A stretch of 7,926 nt of DNA from Actinomycetes bacterium (lineage in GTDB: Bacteria > Actinomycetota > Acidimicrobiia > Acidimicrobiales > Microtrichaceae), in NCBI GenBank assembly GCA_023392475.1, contig JAEVZA010000156.1, positions 1 through 7,926 of the forward strand, read 5' to 3'. The position numbers and the translations under genes are program-made. Shown here in pieces: positions 6,931 through 7,926 of this stretch. Numbering within the stretch: the stretch's first letter is position 1; each line of letters begins with the position of its first letter. Under the pieces are notes generated by a model that searched no databases, was not told the DNA's origin, and saw only the letters and a list, made by a program, of their open reading frames with translations.

Positions 6931-7006
6931 TCTGCGGCGCTCAGAGCTCGCAGAACGAGATCGAGGACCCCTCTTTCCCCAGCGGGCGGACTGAGGACCC
7001 CTATAT
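6931..7006 (-). repeat. Right arm of the inverted repeat
   Basis: This is the inverted partner of 5871-5946. Its two motif copies, read on the - strand, are ATATAGGGGTCCTC (7006-6993) and AAAGAGGGGTCCTC (6976-6963), each one base off the left-arm form and again 30 bp apart. The 12-bp palindrome is eroded here. The CTCG/CGAG stem is kept but its loop reads TTCTG. It lies 83 bp upstream of the nuclease start, so it is placed to act in that gene's promoter region. Confidence 0.92.
6963..7006 (-). repeat. Right pair of the 14-bp motif, 30-bp period, inverted
   Basis: On the + strand the copies read GAGGACCCCTCTTT (6963-6976) and GAGGACCCCTATAT (6993-7006), each with one substitution from the left-arm motif and the same 30-bp spacing. 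The GGGGTCCTC core is unchanged in all four copies while the AAATA end varies, which suggests the core is the constrained part. Confidence 0.8.
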
Positions 7007-7018
7007 CTCGGAGCGGGG

Positions 7019-7926
7019 CTACTGGGCGACGCCGAGGAGCCGGGCGCGGGTCACGGAGCGCACGCCGCGGTGGAGGCTGAACGCGGCGATGATCCACGCC
7101 ACCCCACCGACGATCCACCCCGCGGTGCCCGAGCTGCCGAGCAGCGTGCCCGTCGACTGCGCGTACGCGATGCCGATGAGCGGCAGCGTGATCAGCCCCG
7201 ACGCCTGCTGCGCCGCGGCGGTCGACTTCACCCGTGCCGACAGCCGCAGCACGAGCGACAGCGTCAGCAGCAGGAACGGCGGGATGATCCAGAGCATCAT
7301 CACCCACCACTGCGTCGTCGGGAAGAACCAACCGCCCGCCTTCGGGCCGACGATCAGGTTCACGATCATCGCGTAGCAACCGAAGCCGACGAGCGTCGTG
7401 ATGTAGCCCGGCACGAAGCTGGCGAACAGCTTGCCGAGGTAGATCTCCCGCACGGAGGCGGGGGAGTGGGCGAGGAACTCGCCGGTGCCGCGCTCGCGCT
7501 CGCCCACGAGCGTGGCGGCGCCCACCGCGGTCGAGATCGTCAGGGGCACGACGACGGCGACGGGTGCGAACAGGTACACCGCCAGGGCGAACGCCGTGCG
7601 GCCCTCCGGCGAGCTGCCCTTGATCTGCGCCTGCGCGGACGGCGGGAGGATCTTCAGCGCCTGCGACGCCTGCTGCACGACGTCGATGCTCCCGATCCGG
7701 GTGATCACCAGCAGGAGGATCGTCGGGATGACGACGAAGAACATCGAGCCGAGCAGCGCCATCGGGATCCAGTAGTCCTTCGACTGCACCAGCTGGCGGA
7801 GGTCCGTGCGGGCGACGATCCACATGCGACGGCGGTTGAACTCGCGGGCCGCCCGGCTGCGGTGGTCGCGCCGGCGGCGCGCCGGGGCCGCGGGCGCGGC
7901 CGTCTGCGAGGAGGGTGCGGTGGCGG
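7019..7926 (-). CDS. ABC-2 type transporter permease (partial, 5' end beyond window)
   Basis: A polytopic inner-membrane permease of the ABC-2/NatB type. From the internal ATG at 7825, 268 residues contain about six hydrophobic helices (near 18-41, 80-105, 129-157, 172-195, 208-226, 234-250). The diagnostic cytoplasmic motif after helix 2 reads Val-Gly-Glu-Arg-Glu-Arg-Gly-Thr-Gly-Glu, followed by Ser-Pro-Ala-Ser...Gly-Lys. Substrate is unknown; NatAB-type systems export ions or small molecules, and the ATPase gene is probably upstream, off the right edge. ATG 7825 matches the usual family N-terminus but lacks a ribosome binding site, and the frame stays open with strong G/C third positions for 33 more codons (Ala/Pro/Arg-rich) to the window end. 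I therefore treat the gene as partial. The stop is TAG at 7021-7019. Confidence 0.82.
   Translation of the reverse strand, partial: ATAPSSQTAAPAAPARRRRDHRSRAAREFNRRRMWIVARTDLRQLVQSKDYWIPMALLGSMFFVVIPTILLLVITRIGSIDVVQQASQALKILPPSAQAQIKGSSPEGRTAFALAVYLFAPVAVVVPLTISTAVGAATLVGERERGTGEFLAHSPASVREIYLGKLFASFVPGYITTLVGFGCYAMIVNLIVGPKAGGWFFPTTQWWVMMLWIIPPFLLLTLSLVLRLSARVKSTAAAQQASGLITLPLIGIAYAQSTGTLLGSSGTAGWIVGGVAWIIAAFSLHRGVRSVTRARLLGVAQ

Larger units (their letters stand above)
5871..7006 (-). mobile_element. Candidate single-gene nuclease element bounded by 76-bp inverted repeats
   Basis: Two arms, 5871-5946 and 6931-7006, are inverted copies with 68 of 76 bases matching and no gaps. They enclose one gene, an AbiEi/DUF559 nuclease. 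Similarity stops abruptly inside the arms' inner edges. The unit occupies almost the whole space between two convergent genes: 16 bp from the peroxiredoxin stop and 12 bp from the permease stop. No transposase, resolvase or integrase is present, so if it moves, it does so by its own nuclease, by host functions, or with an enzyme supplied in trans. No target duplication longer than the symmetric TA beside GGGG/CCCC is seen. Arm divergence and GC-rich codons suggest long residence or exchange among related genomes. Mobility is inferred; the arms themselves are direct observation. Confidence 0.55.

Noticed and set aside
5996..6994. 332-codon + strand frame through the nuclease gene and into the right arm
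   Set aside because: It is the antisense shadow of the AbiEi/DUF559 gene, whose - strand translation has matching family motifs; it has no convincing start.
5871..7006. Classical insertion sequence
   Set aside because: No DDE, HUH or serine/tyrosine recombinase motif is present in the only gene, so it is not called an IS.
5855..7018. Target-site duplication longer than 2 bp at the arm edges
   Set aside because: The 10 bases outside each arm (GGTGCCCAGG and CTCGGAGCGG) share no direct repeat.

Overview
The window is very GC-rich (roughly three quarters G+C by eye, not computed), with strong G/C bias at third codon positions, frequent GTG starts and few Shine-Dalgarno sites. Its gene content points to Actinomycetota: phosphatidylinositol mannoside (PIM) genes patA and pimA, followed by pdxS, pdxT and yebC. 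This is the same backbone order as the Mycobacterium tuberculosis block Rv2612c-Rv2603c (pgsA1, patA, pimA, pdxS, pdxT, yebC). A deep-branching class such as Acidimicrobiia is plausible, but that is a guess.

Left part (1-5854, all + strand). It holds the tail of an upstream gene (by context pgsA), then patA and pimA for PIM assembly at the membrane. Next is a two-helix membrane protein that looks like an M48/HtpX metalloprotease with its zinc site destroyed. pdxS and pdxT follow, encoding the two subunits of pyridoxal 5'-phosphate synthase, then a YebC/PmpR family protein, then a thiol peroxiredoxin 4 bp downstream of it. Three genes here (pimA, the M48-like gene, pdxS) carry a TAnnnT hexamer 6-8 nt before the start codon, as expected for leaderless transcripts. 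Two of them also share TTCCGG exactly 19 nt upstream of the hexamer.

Right part (5855-7926). A discrete unit of about 1.14 kb (5871-7006) sits between the convergent peroxiredoxin and ABC permease genes. It consists of one - strand gene, an AbiEi-type winged-helix domain joined to a DUF559/Vsr-like PD-(D/E)XK nuclease domain, enclosed by 76-bp inverted repeats (68/76 identical, no gaps). Each arm carries two copies of a 14-bp motif (consensus AAATAGGGGTCCTC) exactly 30 bp apart. The gene's last codons and stop lie inside the left arm. No transposase is present. It looks like a single-gene, repeat-bounded nuclease element and is the strongest candidate for an undescribed system. The window ends in an ABC-2 type permease gene whose 5' end runs off the right edge.

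No stretch over 300 bp lacks a gene. No tRNA, rRNA, CRISPR array or recognisable transposase was seen.
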